Assembly: GCA_035235625.1 (NCBI GenBank) | Contig: CP141140.1 | Coordinates: forward strand, 65,984,782-66,048,781 | From: Saururus chinensis | Taxonomy: Eukaryota > Streptophyta > Magnoliopsida > Piperales > Saururaceae | Length of the DNA: 64,000 nt | Direction of reading: 5' to 3' | Part shown: one piece after another, positions 1-12,672 of the stretch | Numbering within the stretch: the first letter of the stretch is position 1 | Layout: each line of letters begins with the position of its first letter | Position numbers and translations under genes: made by a program | Notes under the pieces: model-generated | Database searches by the model: none | The model's input: only the letters and a program-made list of their open reading frames with translations | What the model was told of the DNA's origin: nothing

Positions 1-1135
1 TTTAATAACAAAAACATCGGACATTTAAATCTGGGCATAAATTTTATGCAGAATATAAGCATAAAGCAAGTTCAAATCTGACTACCAGTATGGATGGGCA
101 TGGCCATGTTTGCACCTATGAAACATCAATACTCCATAAATGGCCATAGATATGAATAATCAGAGAAAGGTAAACCAAGACAAACCATCAATAATAGGAT
201 TAAATATAACAGGCAAACTGATATGACGGATTGCAGTATATCTATTAGTTATATGCCAAAACGATCATCTCTCACTTGCTGAATATCATCTTTGGAGTTC
301 AACATGAGTATCAATTAGTAACCCTAAGCGTAGACCCCCAAGCCAAGAGAACGGTTTTTCTATAACCATATGGCACCTAAATGGCTTAAAACTTTTAACT
401 GGCCACATTTCCCGCTATTTTATGGTAATAGCACAATGTAAACATGTCGCAGTAGAACATAAAAAAAAAATCCAAAAGTTGGCCCATATTTTCTGTCGAT
501 ACAGGTAATCAAAGACATAGGTGTCCTCAATTTCGTATCTACACTACCAACAAGAATCTTATAGACGAAGAAAATGCAGCACAGAAGAACATAACGATGA
601 GCCCTGCTTACTTGGGTATATACCTTTGATCAAATTATGCATAAAAATTATATAGACTGTGAAATGAAGCACCGTAACAATCTCCTACAGAATGCCAAAA
701 ACCTTTCCCTCTTAAGTAATGACTAGAATCCAGTTCCAACTAAATACCATCATCTCAACAGATACCAAGCAGCGAACTTCCTCCAATATCTGTCAGTTCA
801 ATGAAATTCTCAATTGTAAATGGCCCATTTAATTTCTTCCACCCCTCAAATTCTGAATACTAATGTCCAACTACGTATCTAACACCCATGACTCACTGAT
901 TCATGTACAAAGCCACACAAGAACACATTCATGCACGGAACCAAATTCGACCCACAAATTAATCGAGATAATCCGACCAAAGCCACACTGCCACAGTAAT
1001 GACACAAACAATAAAAATCCAGTTTCTGGTACATGAAACTCTGCAAGATTAAAACTTTTCAGAGAGTGAGAGAGAGAGAGAGAACTCTTATTAAGATAAT
1101 CAATCACCAAAAGAACAAAAAGCCAGACAGCAGAC
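1..1135 (-). other. First intron of the RING E3 ligase gene (continues left)
   Basis: This stretch follows the splice donor of the ligase exon (donor GT at 1135-1134 on the minus strand). It is AT-rich, and I find no reading resembling the later membrane or RING exons of the family on the minus strand, so it is read as intron 1. A (GA)n run at about 1061-1082 becomes a CT-rich tract on the coding strand just inside the intron. An open frame runs on past the donor to 901, but its translation loses all family resemblance there. Confidence 0.55.
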
Positions 1136-1557
1136 CTGCTACGCTCGTCGGAGGCGGGAAGGAATACGCCGTCGCGGTACGCCCGGGCCCGCCGGCGGTA
1201 GTCGAGGAAGGCGAAGACGATGTGGAGGAGGCACTGGAGGGCGTAGCCAGCGAGCCAGAGTCGGAGGGGAGGGGCGGGGCGCTCCTTGAGGGTGGAGGAG
1301 AGGACGACTGTGGAAAGGAGAACGAAGGCAAAGTTCCAGACCAGGTCCAGGACCACGACCGGGCGGGAGTAGCCCCAGTCGGAGGCGTGGCCGCCCAGCT
1401 CCTCCATCTCCCGGACCGCGAGCGCTGAGGCGGAGGAGGGGCGCACGAGGCGGCGGCCGAGGAGGAGGGAGAGGGGGCGGCGGAGGAGGGGGTGGGCCGG
1501 GGGGCGGTGGCGGGGCTGGAGGAGGGGTCCTCGGGCGGCGGCGGCGTCGTCCTCCAT
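1136..1557 (-). CDS. RING-type E3 ubiquitin ligase, RIE1/At1g12760-like, first exon only (partial)
   Basis: This is the first coding exon, 140 codons plus two bases, with ATG at 1557-1555. Known members of this family are membrane-anchored E3 ligases: two or more transmembrane segments in the N-terminal half and a C-terminal RING domain that passes ubiquitin from an E2 to a substrate. Visible here are the motif RRPLSLLLGRR at about residues 25-35, the block DWGYSRPVVVLDLVWN at about 60-75, a first membrane segment at about 67-90, and a second hydrophobic segment followed by a basic RRRAR stretch at about 100-125. The exon ends in CAG before GTCTGC, a good donor in phase 2. The RING domain is not in the window and should lie beyond the left edge. 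Base composition is extremely GC-rich compared with its intron, as in many monocot first exons. The family is recognised from the N-terminal signature only; the exact orthologue is not resolved. Confidence 0.82.
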
Positions 1558-2700
1558 TTTGGGCTGGGCTGGGCTAGGCCGGGCCGGGCCGGGATGCTGT
1601 CCACTCCTCTTTTTCTCTTCGTTTTTTTCGAGGCAAAGATGGAATGGCGGGGAGGGGGGCCTCGGTTACGGCCCTATGGGCTCTGGAGGGAGGGGTATTT
1701 TGGGGAATTCCGGTTTGGGGCAAATCGGCGCATTTGGCATTTGGGCCTTGGAATTATCAGCGCCATCCGGGTTGGGTCAATGTTGAATTATTTTGATAGC
1801 CCAAACCAGATTTTTCTATGATTGAATGGCTATTCACCGCACACGCCATGAACGTTCGCGGCACGCAAACCGCGATTAAAGGAAACTTTTTTATAACATA
1901 AATGGTGAATATTGAGTAATACTAGAACCGCTTGCGCCAGGTAAGCTCGCGGCACGCTTGCCACATTAGGGGGCCTAGTCTCAAGCTATATGCACAATTG
2001 TGGCCCTATCTATGCCCCTATTCGACGAGGGTTATTGGGTGCCGGCAGTCGTAGCATTTTTATATGAAATGTTTTTTTGTGTTCCCCTTTGCAAAACGTT
2101 AAGGAATACATGGTAGCCGTTTATTTATAAAATATAATATATAATACACTAATATTAGTGTAGGTTAACATATTTACGTTAATATATATTAACATGTGTA
2201 TCCTGAATTTAAAATATGAGCAGTTCTAATGTATATCTTACACTAGGCCTGTTCTTATTATAGAGGAGCATGAAAAATTCCTGACAAAATGTAATATGGT
2301 GATGTATAATTGAACTGTTTATGATTTGTAGGGATGCCCCCATCATGGCGGGTATGGGGCCCAGTCAGATTTGTGGCACGTCCAAATTAGTTTTTTTTTT
2401 TTTTTACACAATGCATGTCACAAGTAGATGATATTGTGATGTTGGGGGTATCATTCCTAGAAATTCAATTATAATAAGTAAAGCTTCTCAGTGTACTTCT
2501 GAAAAAAAGAGCTTCTCAATGTAGGGGAATCACACATATGGAGAACTACTTTTTTACATGGATTCATGAATGTCATAATAAGTAGCTTATTTATTCCAGT
2601 ATGACAAAAATTAAAATATGATGTGTTGTAAGCGGGTTGGCGTGGACCCAACCTATCATGCACAGTAGGAATGAGCTCTAACGGCGTGCATTTATCAGAG
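1558..2700. other. Upstream flank of the E3 ligase gene
   Basis: Positions 1558-1700 are GC-rich and form the probable 5' leader and core promoter of the minus-strand ligase, with GGGCTGGGCT-type repeats but no clear TATA box. From about 1800 the composition becomes AT-rich. I see no further gene. A small minus-strand open frame at 2469-2705 has no recognisable similarity. Confidence 0.4.
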
Positions 2701-3500
2701 GGCAAGTGGCTATATCTAAACCCGCCTACCCTATGAGCAACACAGATTGCACAATTAATTCTTCTTACCCATATTTTTCACCCTTAATTCTTCTTACTCG
2801 TATAAACTTATATATATATATATATATATATTTATGCCTTTTAATATAAATTTAATTAAAATATAATTTAAGGATATTTTAATAAAATTATTTATTTAGA
2901 TTCTTTTAATTAAATGTCCTTATTTTTTACTTTATTTTGATTTTAGCTTTGTAAGTTTATATTTTGTACTCACTTGAATTTGTTCATGTTTGGTATTATT
3001 AGAAGCCTCTTAGTATCAAATGGGATCTTACATGATTATGTTTTTTTAACTTTTTGTAGGACTCATGCCTACAACATATTTCTCAATAATATTTTTTTGT
3101 ATTTTTTCCTATAATACATATATTTAGATTTAAGCTTTTTTTATGCCATTGAAAAACTCCTAAGGAGACCCTCCAAACTTATCTTAAATAGGGATAGCAA
3201 ACTTTATGGCATAAAGTCCTTAAATATTATTATCTTCATCAACTTATGACCTAATATTTATTTTATGAGATTTGGATTTTTACTTGTTTACTACGAGTGT
3301 ACTTGGGTTACTACATGGCTTATAATTTTATGTATATATAATTTATTAGTATTATGATCCTAAAAGCATGTATTGTAACTGTAGCACATAAGAGATATAT
3401 TTGTTCAATATATACTTTATTTATAATATATTTTATCTTTTCTTATCTAATATATATTTACATACATGATACATATATATTATTGCTAGTTGTAAATTAA
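2700..3500. repeat. AT-rich dispersed repeat, copy 1
   Basis: This segment shares long stretches with 14282-14830. Both have a block starting AGATATTTTAATAAAATTA (AGG at this copy), then a T-rich block and a block ending near a GAGTGTACTTGGGTT-like phrase. Parts of it also match 43950-44400 and 45900-46450. No coding capacity is visible. A short (TA)n run lies at about 2810-2830. It is probably a non-autonomous element or a relic, but I see no clear termini or target duplication. Confidence 0.55.
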
Positions 3501-3648
3501 GTGTGTAAGTGTTAGTTTTGTAATCTTCTAATTCTACAGAGTAGTGGTATATGAAAAAGTGATTGAAAATTTTGAAAACTATATATTTATTAGTTTGGTA
3601 CACTTCCATGTCGGCTTGTACATGTAAGATACAACCACATTTATTTTA

Positions 3649-3843
3649 CTCCCTCCCTCCCATTTGAATTCTCCACATATGAGAAATGTGACTTTTAAGA
3701 AAGCCTTACACTTAACCTTTACACGTCATTCACTAACCTTTTTTACTTTATTAAATAATTGCTATAATAAAGATATCATGAAATAAAACTATTAATAGGG
3801 GATATTTTTTTCAAAAAAGACTACTAAAATAGGACGGGCGGAG
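3649..3843. mobile_element. Stowaway-like MITE (Tc1/mariner type)
   Basis: A 195-bp element flanked by TA dinucleotides (3647-3648 and 3844-3845). Its ends are inverted: CTCCCTCCCTCCCATTT at the left against AATAGGACGGGCGGAG at the right, the classic Stowaway terminus. It has no coding capacity. Such elements are moved by a mariner-type transposase encoded elsewhere. Confidence 0.8.
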
Positions 3844-3882
3844 TATTACACATGTGACCCAGCCCAATCTTATAAAAAAATA

Positions 3883-4081
3883 CTTCCTCTATCCTAAATT
3901 AGTAGCTCTATTTGGCAAAAAAAATATTTTATATTAATAAATTTATTTTGTTAAATTTAAGTGATTTGGTACTTAAAAAATAATATTAAAAGTTTATTTT
4001 CCTTCTCTTAGATATGAGTTTTACGATTCAATAAAAAAAAAATTTTTTTTAAGTACAACTATTAATATAAGACAGAGGGTG
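3883..4081. mobile_element. Stowaway-like MITE, second family member
   Basis: A 199-bp element between TA dinucleotides (3881-3882 and 4082-4083). The left end CTTCCTCTATCCTAAATTAG and the right end TAATATAAGACAGAGGGTG are inverted repeats. Its interior resembles the elements at 19527-19725 and 20397-20584, so all belong to one family. It is non-coding. Confidence 0.78.
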
Positions 4082-4083
4082 TA

Positions 4084-5660
4084 ACATACTTGGTAAGGGA
4101 CGATCACAACTGGGATACTTGTGCTTTATCTAATACATATGTATCTATATATTATCTATGTAAAGCATGTACTAGAAAGTATTAAATTGAAAGATACAGC
4201 TAATATTGTGTATTGTCAGAAGTGATGAAAGAGAGTGTGTATGGAGGATGTAGTGGACTAGGATTTAGAGGCATATAATAGTAGCGGTAAGGAAAGTAAT
4301 TAAGTCCTTTGAATTTTTGGGTAAATGGAGTTGGAGGGTGTATGTGGGGTTTGCTTTATTCAGTGAGCAAACAACTGTGGCAATTGAGGGTGGAGGAGGA
4401 ATTATCTTTAATAATACATCAGGCTCATCTCTACAAAGGAGTAGGTTCATGTGCAGCAGATTGTATGGACTTGACATAAGTAGATAATCTTGTGTTAAGG
4501 ACTGACAAAGCTGTTCTTGGTCAAATTTGGGAGGTTGGGGGGACAAAATTGGCTGTGTGGAGAAGATGGGGTGTTTGCATTCGCTGATGAGGATCCCACT
4601 TATAAAAGAAATAATGGGCAGAAAGGTTGGTGGGTTTTCCACTAATAAATAGATGTTGCAGGCCAAACTGCTTCATCTGGCCCTATGAAACTGTGATATT
4701 CTTAGGTGGGGTTTTTGCTAGTTGGATTAAATTAATTTAGATGAAACTTGAATCAGCCTAACTTACCCAAGAAAGGTGGTCTTCTGAACATGTCATTTGG
4801 GCGTTCTACTTGCTGTGAAACCGTGTCATCAAAATAAATAAAAAAGAAACCGTGTTTCTCGCACCATATTTCTTCACATTTTGTTGCGGATTTCGAGCTT
4901 GTTTCTCTGCTTGTAGTTAGTAGCGTGTTAATAGTAATAAGAGATTATTGTGTTAATGGTAGTAGCAGATTATTTATTACTTCTTCCAGCCTACGTGTTT
5001 GTAGCAAATTTAAAATTTCTCTCTGGTTCTAAGGGTGATCTTAGTAGGAAGCATTTTCTATGTTCTCCCTATCACAGTACCTTTAGCGTAAAGAACCCAT
5101 TATATGACCATCTTTGATATCAGCTAGGTAATGCTTCCCTCTTAGTGTAATGCTTCTCTCTTGGCCTTCGGTGGACTGAAAATGGGCGGATGATATCAGC
5201 TAGGTGGGCACTCCAGTGGGTGTGCCCAATAAAAGCCTAACCGTGTAAGCAAAATGCGTCTTGGCTCTGTGTCATGTGGGTGGACACATTTTGGCATTTG
5301 AACTTTGGTCAATGGATGACTGTTTAAGCCGGGGTAAGCCTAGTCAATTTCCCTTAACAAGAGTTACAAGACCACTGACCAATCAGCCTCCTCCATTAGG
5401 AAAGAAGAATCTCTCAAATACTGATTGCAATTGGAATTTAGCTGTCTCCAGGTTGGGAGTTGCACAATCAATGGCCACTTTAAAATTGCAAATTATCCTC
5501 AAAGAATAGGGGGAAAAGGACCATTTAGCTACCCATGTGACCTTTGATGTGAAAGTTTTTGGTCCCGAAAATGATATATTTGGAGTTCGATACGCACAAT
5601 GCTTCTTAGGCGTGTGCCGAGATCACCATTTACCGAACGCGAATAACGAAGCAAAGCTTC
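4084..5660. other. Intergenic DNA without recognised content
   Basis: This lies between the MITEs and the 3' region of the arabinofuranosidase gene. It has two modest open frames (4265-4666 minus, 5261-5509 plus) whose translations are low in information and match no family I know. A short phrase (ATATCAGCTAGGT) occurs twice near 5118 and 5193. No gene is supported. Confidence 0.4.
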
Positions 5661-5666
5661 CAAAGG

Positions 5667-6544
5667 CTATGATGAAATGCACAAGGTTTGCTTACTACGG
5701 CCAGTAGATTGGATCACATTTTGCCTACTAAATCGTAACAAGGAGGGTTCATCTTCTTGAATCTTCTTCTGGCTTTGGTTCGGCGGCTTCAGCAGGGAAG
5801 AAGGCCAGCCGGATCTCCAGCACCCTTTATCCGGCAAACCGAGGCAAGAACCAAAGGAGACTGCGGATGTCCCTTTGCATTGCAATACATGTTATCAGTA
5901 AGGAAACTCAAAAATCTAACACACCACACCTACAACTACCCATCAAAGTGTAAAAAGTACATATACTGACACAAATGAAAGCATTAATTACAATTCTATT
6001 CCACTTTATTAGTACCAAGTACATCATCCGAGCATATAATGATTCTTCTTTACTCCTTTCGATCATGCTATTTACATTTTTACTTCCTTTTTACTCATAA
6101 ATGATATTAGCTTTCGAATGTAGGTGGTTTAAACAATGGTTCAATTGCAGGGGAATACGGAATATCGAATGCTGTAAGGGAGTATGGCGAAAGTACAACA
6201 TCCATGTCAGCCCCAGCATTTTCATGCTTGCTTGTTACTGGCACCACCTGCTTAGAATAAGCAAAAAAGGGGGTAAACTCTGTTAGTAGAGAGTAATGGG
6301 ACCTAATGTTCCTAAAGTTATAATAGAGCAATTTATTTAAAAATTTCTTCAAACAGCATCCAAGACATATTGCAGCTATCTAGGAATGAAACATATTCCA
6401 TACCACTACCATTCAACCTTGTAACTGAATTGACTATATTAGAAACCTTCTATGATTACCTGGCCAGGATTTCATGTCAGCTTCAGCAAGAAGACTTATA
6501 TGTTCATTTACAGACTCAAAAAATCTTGCAGCAAAATTACTAAC
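5667..6544 (-). other. Candidate alternative 3' exons of the arabinofuranosidase gene, or exons of an unknown gene
   Basis: Two minus-strand segments read as exons. The first, 6544-6460, has acceptor GCAG before GTTAG and donor CCAG before GTAATC. It is 85 nt and encodes a helix-like peptide including FAARFFESVNEHISLL. The second, 5872-5667, has acceptor CAAAG before GGACAT and is 206 nt ending in a stop. Joined, they stay in one frame, and the first also joins in frame to exon 16 of the upstream gene, which ends in phase 0. They flank the normal last exon (6247-6107). The peptide does not match any GH51 C-terminus I know. Alternatives are exons of a small unknown gene or a captured fragment. 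No transcript evidence is available from the sequence. Confidence 0.35.
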
Positions 6545-8841
6545 CTGCTGCTCTTGTACACAGAAGCATAATGCAGAACATTTGATTATTAATTACAATA
6601 AGAAATAAAAAGATTTTATATTTTTGTATCTTTATATAAAGATTTTCTCATACTTGATAAAATATTTGTTCTCATGCATATGAAAGTCAAATGCAAATGA
6701 AGATAATAAAAATTGGCAGAACACCTTTTTTGGCTCCTTAAATGAGTTTTCATCCCTCACATTATTGGAGGTCATGACAGTTTTGGTTGCATTATCCGAA
6801 TCAATAGAGTAGGACTCTAGACCAGAAACAGAGAACTTTACATTTACTGGATCAATTCCAAAATTGACAACCTGCACAAAGCATTTTGGATTAGCAAAAA
6901 GTAGTCACATAATAGCTAATCCAGAAAAAACATCTTCAAACGGAGTATCATAATACATATAATGAATAACTAAACAGACTAGTAATAGACAATGAAAAAT
7001 GTAGCATTCACGTTGAAGTGTCCCAGAATGCTGCCATGCATATCATATCTTACTATAATTGTCAAAATAAAACTTCAGATGGCAGGAATTCAAAGGGACA
7101 AAGATGGAGAAAGTGCCATGCTTGATAAATTCGAAGGGGAAATAATGCAATTACCATGAAAAATATCAAGATAAAAACAAGCAAATTTTTTTCACCATGA
7201 TCACTAGGATTATTCACATGCTACCAAATATTAGTTGTAATTAAGTTAATCAATATCTTATTTTTCTAAACAAGAAGAGTTGAGAATATAGTTTCCTTTT
7301 TTTTTTAAAGTACAATAAGATAGTGAAACGCTTATTGAGATCCAATACCTTTATTCTCAAATAGTAATTATCATCCACAGAGCTCTTCCAAGTAATTGCA
7401 GAGGCAACCAAAGAAATAGAAGAATCTGCTTGGACCGTCGAGTTAAGAAGAGATGCACCACTTGATTCTTTAAAGAAGTGTTGCATCCAATAACTAGGAG
7501 TTCCATATTGCTGCCATGAATTGAAGACAATAGAATCTGGTCTCCAACTGTATCATAGACAATGTTTCCAAATGCCAATGCAGAGAAAAAATCACAATAA
7601 GTATCAATGGAAGCAAATGAGCCCATAAGAAATCAAATATGGGAAAATCGTAGGAATAATCAAGTCAAAGGAAGTACGCGCGATCATTGGCATTGACAAA
7701 AAGCGGAGCATAACTTGCCATCGCTACAATATCACTGCATTTGGAGAACACATGAAATTATGAATCCATCAAATGTTGGTCATTGTCAAAAATAAATAAA
7801 AAGATTCTAGATATTCCAAAAATAATCCCATTTCTCCAGTTCAATCAATGATGGTCACCACCAGTTCTATGAAAGGTTGGTTGAATCATTTGTGATCCCA
7901 CAATATTAACATGAAACTTGTAACATGAAGAAAAAATTGATAAAGCCGCAACTGAAGATGACCGAAGCTCTGACTACACATCACAGATAGTCACGATAAT
8001 AAAAAATATGAGAGGAAAATCGACAAGATCCCCATATAATTAGAGGTTGTAAAATTTCATGTACTTGTGCAGTGCTTTACACTACAGGAGATATTTTAAG
8101 TGACTGGGTCTTAGGTTCATGCATTATACAGAAAGTTGGACAGGAAGCAATAAATGTCTAGCGCCATTAAAAATTAAGTAGGCATAGATACCTGTTCTGT
8201 TCCAAACCAATAAGGAATGCAGCTTCTCCTAATGCTGCCTTGAGATTTCCATCTCCAGCATCAGATCCCCACACAGCATACTCACTTACAAAAGCCTACA
8301 CTTAGTTTTATTCATTAATCAGTCATGAAGAAGACATTTGTCAAAGAAATAGCATCTGATCATTCAAGTGTAGAGTTCATACTTTGGGGCCATTATTTGT
8401 ACGTATTGCATGATCAAACTTATTATTCATAGAAAACATGCTGGATGCAGTTCCAGGATATGTCTGTCCAATAAAATGAAAAGAAATGAGCAGTAATATA
8501 TGCTGCACAATGTAATGTAATGAAGTCGATGAATATAAATATTCCTTACATGATAATCATAAAAATCTGCAGGATGATCCAGTTGGTGTGAAAACGCATC
8601 ACAGTTGGTGATAATTTTAATGTCAGGGTAGGCATCTTTTATTGCATCGTAAAATTTACGATAATTTCCTGGATCATGGTTATCAAAATAAACTAAATCA
8701 GCATTTTTAACATGTTATTAATTTGATCTATGCAAGTTAATAAATCACCATAGCATAGAAAAGAGAGAAATAGACTTTTATTAAAAAGCAATTTTCATCA
8801 ATATATTAAGAGTAAGTATACCTCCCTTTTTTTCTTCACTA

Positions 8842-8879
<38 letters not shown>

Positions 8880-11800
8880 TTTACGCCACAGGGATTTCAC
8901 CCTGGAACCTATCCCTCAAGGGGAAGAGGTCCAACCAACACAACTTAGGCTGGAGCAGCTGAGTATACCCCATTACTGTTCTATTTCATTATTCATATTC
9001 CAGTGAAAATACTAAAAATTAAAAAGAAACCCAAAGTAAAAATAGACAATCTGACACCTATGTAGTAATTTTTTCCACAATCTTCATTTCCAATTGCCAC
9101 ATGATTCAACTTGAACGGTTCTGGGTGTCCCATCGCTGCCCGAACAGAACCCCATTTGGAATCAGCTGCGCCTCTAGCAAACTCAATACTATCAAGAGTA
9201 TCCTGAATGTTTGTCAACAATATACAATAAACAATTCAGGTATGCTAACTTCAATGAGTCTAGTTGCTTTAATACCAAATTCTTGATAGCCTAGTAAAAA
9301 ATTTGGTGTGTCTCTTGTATACCTGAACAAAGGGTAAAATGCTAGAAGTAGGAACACTTTCTGCATGGCTAACCCCTGGAGAAAACAAAGCATGTACAAG
9401 CATGTTTAACTGATTACATGTTCATACTTAACAGAGTCTTAATGTAGTACTGAGAGCTATACCATTATTAACCACCCATATTGGCAATGTGTCCAAATCC
9501 TCTGCAAGCTGCATCAAGCAAATGGAAAAAGTAAGCATTTTCAAAAGTAGCACCTAGATAGAAACATTGTACTTAATACAAGCAAATGGAAGAAGTAAGC
9601 ATTTTCAAAAGTAGCACTTAGATAGAAGCATTGTACTTATACAATTAGTCTAAGAGTTGCCACTGAAAACCTACTTGCAGGAATTCAAAGTAACCAAGAC
9701 CATCATCAGTCCAATATTTCCAAACATCACCAAAGTGCCCTGCCCTTTCCTCCCACGGGCCAATGCTTTCCCTCCAACGAAATGCATTTCTTAAACGCTC
9801 ACCTTCAACAAAGCATCCACCTAATGGAGAATTGGACAGTCAAATTTTAAGAATCACCATTACAAAAGTGGGCAGTCAACTTTTAAGAATCATCAATATA
9901 AATGTAGATTTCACGTATAACAATTTTATGTAGATTGAAATGTGGCTCATACCCAACTACCAGGACTATCTAAGGCTTTATAAGCTTGACACCAACTACG
10001 TTCATAACAACCAAAGGCAAAAGGTGAAACATGCATAAGTGCAGGACCTTGTTGCAATTGCATCAATCTCGTCTACTTGGAACTAGGACAGATAATATAA
10101 TGTGTGGCATAGCCAACTCATATTAAAAACTTCATCAGATCTGAGCTCCTAGCTGTAAGTTTCATGGTCAGATGGTGATTCCATCATGTATAGCTAGAAG
10201 TCTATTAACAGTTTCTAAAGTTACTTGAAACAAGAGAAATAGAAAGGACAGGAAAACTAAACACTTATCCACCCAACTAAATCATTATGGGTTTGTCCAA
10301 CATGAGGCTGCATCTACAAAAAACAATGAGTCTTTATGGATATCATCACTGTCAACTGTTACCCAAATGTTGTGTAACAAGAGAGAGTGAGCTTGTGAAA
10401 GTATAACTGTGTGTCTTGCTAAAACGTGTTGTAGCCATCTAGTGAGCTGTCAGCGCATGGAGGAAAAAATGTTCCACAACAGTCAGAAATGTATCACAAG
10501 CCAATTCTTATAATCAAATAATTGCAAGCCCCTAATTTTATTGATGATATACAAACAGGTGACCAGTGCAAAAGAGTCATAGTATCTTCCAGTTTCCATC
10601 TCTCTATCCAATAACATAAATTTTCAGCTTCATTCAATGGCTAAAATTAGGAAGTAAAAAGGGTGGAGCCAAACAACAAAACTAAACTGACACGTGATGA
10701 ATCTCTGGAGATTTTCCGTCTGATGTCAAATGCCTCAGAAGTCAAGGGCAATATGGCACATATATAAGAGTGATAACTTATTTAGAATGGTTATTGCCCA
10801 CATGGGAATTGAGAAAAAGCAAAAAAAATTAACTCCAAGCGACCACATCAATAAACTGTGCCAGCAAACTTATTAAAGATATAGACATACACACAAGAAT
10901 GCAGCATACATTTTTTTTATCCTCAAACTACAGAAGAATTTAAAAGAAATTTACTTTTCATGATACTAATTTCAGTCTGAAGTTAGGACTTCATTACCTG
11001 GAAATCTCAAAAACCGAGGCTTTAAATCCTGAAGCAAGACAGCTAGTTCCTTGCGAAAACCATGTCCCTAGGAAGAGAAAAAAATAAATCTTCACAATAT
11101 GAACAAAGGCTCAATGCTAATACTGTTTAAGCATAGAAACAATGACTTAAAACTCCACAACTAATAAAGGGCTCCAAGTGTCCAATCTCTCAAAAATTTA
11201 TAATAGTAATTTTTCATATCAACTGCTTACAAGCTTCTCGCAAAATCAATTGATAAAATTTAAGCCTTAAAGAAAACTGATTATTTATTTACTATGCCAA
11301 AGTTTATTAAAATTGTAAGCACTAAAGTATATATAGATAGCTGTATCCTAAACAAGTATGTACCACGTAAGTATCCAAGGGCATTGCTGAAATTTGATCC
11401 AACCAAATCACTCCCTTCTTCGAAGTAGTTAATTGCAATCTTCCATAATGGTCTGTTCCCTCAGCTTCCAACAGGAGTTCCACTTTTGTCCAATTAGAAA
11501 ACTCTGAAGAAGTAGCCCTACGAGACCACAATTTGTACCCAAGTTGAGACTGGAAGCAAATAAAAAACAAGAACCTTTGAACTATTCAACAAACCTTATA
11601 TTTTTGGTGGCAAGTTGTTCTAATCCATCTGAAGATGCAAGTGAAACAGACAAGTCAACTGAATCAAACGACTTAATATGCAAAATCACTTTGTAGCTCT
11701 TTCCTTGCTCAATATTCTGGTGTTAAGAGAAAGGAAGGAAGTGAGGGCAATTCCATACATTTAAGTTGGACATCAAAAGGGAAATCTCATAACAAACACA

Positions 11801-12672
11801 TACCATACCCCAGTACCCTGGATTATATACACCTACTCCGCCAGGCGGACATATATTAGAATCGTCTTCGCTATCACATAAAATGTTCATTCGAAGTGCC
11901 ACTTTATTGCGTTCGAAACATGATGAGAGGTCTGTTGACACAATAATTGATGAATCATTCCCAATGATGGACCATGGATCTATCAATGATGGAGTGCTGA
12001 GTCCCCCAGATTCAAATCCTACCAGGAAAAATTACATGAGAATAGTTAAAGAAATGAGTGAACATTATCAGTATGCTAAGGCAATTCAATAGGGTTAAAA
12101 TTAAGGCCCTTGTTCCTTAAAGCAACAATAGCATGATACTAAATCAAAAGATGCTGCTTTGCTTTCAGAAAGAAAAAATAGAAACCCCATATTCTGACAA
12201 TTGCAGAAAATGGGAGTAAAATCGTGATGCCAAGCATTTGGTGTGAACTTTGGTATCATTTTAACAAAAAAAATTAATGTTTGACAAATCAATTCTAATC
12301 CAACTTTATTTGACTCTGATGGCACAAGATGAATATGAGATTGAAAAAGTAATTATTCAAAAACTACCTCGGTTGCTTACAAGCTCTGCCCACAACCCCC
12401 CTGCTCCAGCATGGTTGATCTCCTACAGAAGAGTAATGGCTTAGCTTATATAAATACAAAGGGAAATTCTAAAGGCAATATGAACATACAATATTCACCT
12501 CAAAGAATATGCCAAATAATGTCTCAGGAATTTGTCTCCTTGATCCTGGTGAAGATTCTACATTGAGGTACACCGTCTTGTTTGAACCAGCCCCAAGGAC
12601 AAAAGTCTGATGGGGAAACCACAGAACAAACAATACACAGTATGTAGCTGCAGAAGCCCAATAGAAAGCCAT
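6107..12672 (-). CDS. ASD1: Alpha-L-arabinofuranosidase 1-like, GH51 (17 coding exons)
   Basis: This enzyme removes terminal arabinofuranosyl residues from arabinoxylan and pectic arabinan in the cell wall. Exons on the minus strand: 12672-12499, 12422-12368, 12018-11804, 11716-11595, 11517-11364, 11067-10998, 9820-9675, 9508-9463, 9375-9323, 9202-9058, 8668-8550, 8463-8383, 8295-8192, 7734-7678, 7547-7349, 6871-6725, 6247-6107. All are GT-AG and sum to 2028 nt, giving 675 residues, close to the 678 I recall for Arabidopsis ASD1. Seen: a hydrophobic signal peptide at about residues 4-26; RQIPETLFGIFFEEINHAG; a CBM4/9-like region (about 90-240) with NPGYWGM; the TIM-barrel with RFPGGCFVEGE; acid/base Glu385 in AIGNEDCGK; nucleophile Glu465 in FVSEYAVWG; and a C-terminal beta domain with DENSF and YSLTAFD. 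No stop or frameshift breaks it. The least certain boundaries are the exon 5 acceptor (an upstream AG at 11550 is out of phase) and its donor (11364 or 11367). Confidence 0.95.
9515..9643. repeat. 64-bp tandem duplication in an arabinofuranosidase intron
   Basis: Two nearly identical copies begin with CAAGCAAATGG at 9515 and 9579. The first copy begins only a few bases upstream (in gene direction) of the exon 8 acceptor at 9510-9509. It is non-coding and the splice site itself is intact. Confidence 0.8.
9830..10980. other. Largest intron of the arabinofuranosidase gene
   Basis: About 1.2 kb between coding exons 6 and 7. It is AT-rich, and I recognise no exon, known transposon terminus or RNA gene in it. 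Confidence 0.5.

Noticed and set aside
4265-4666. 133-residue minus-strand open frame
   Set aside because: No recognisable domain, no codon bias that I can see, and no splice partners; kept only as unassigned.
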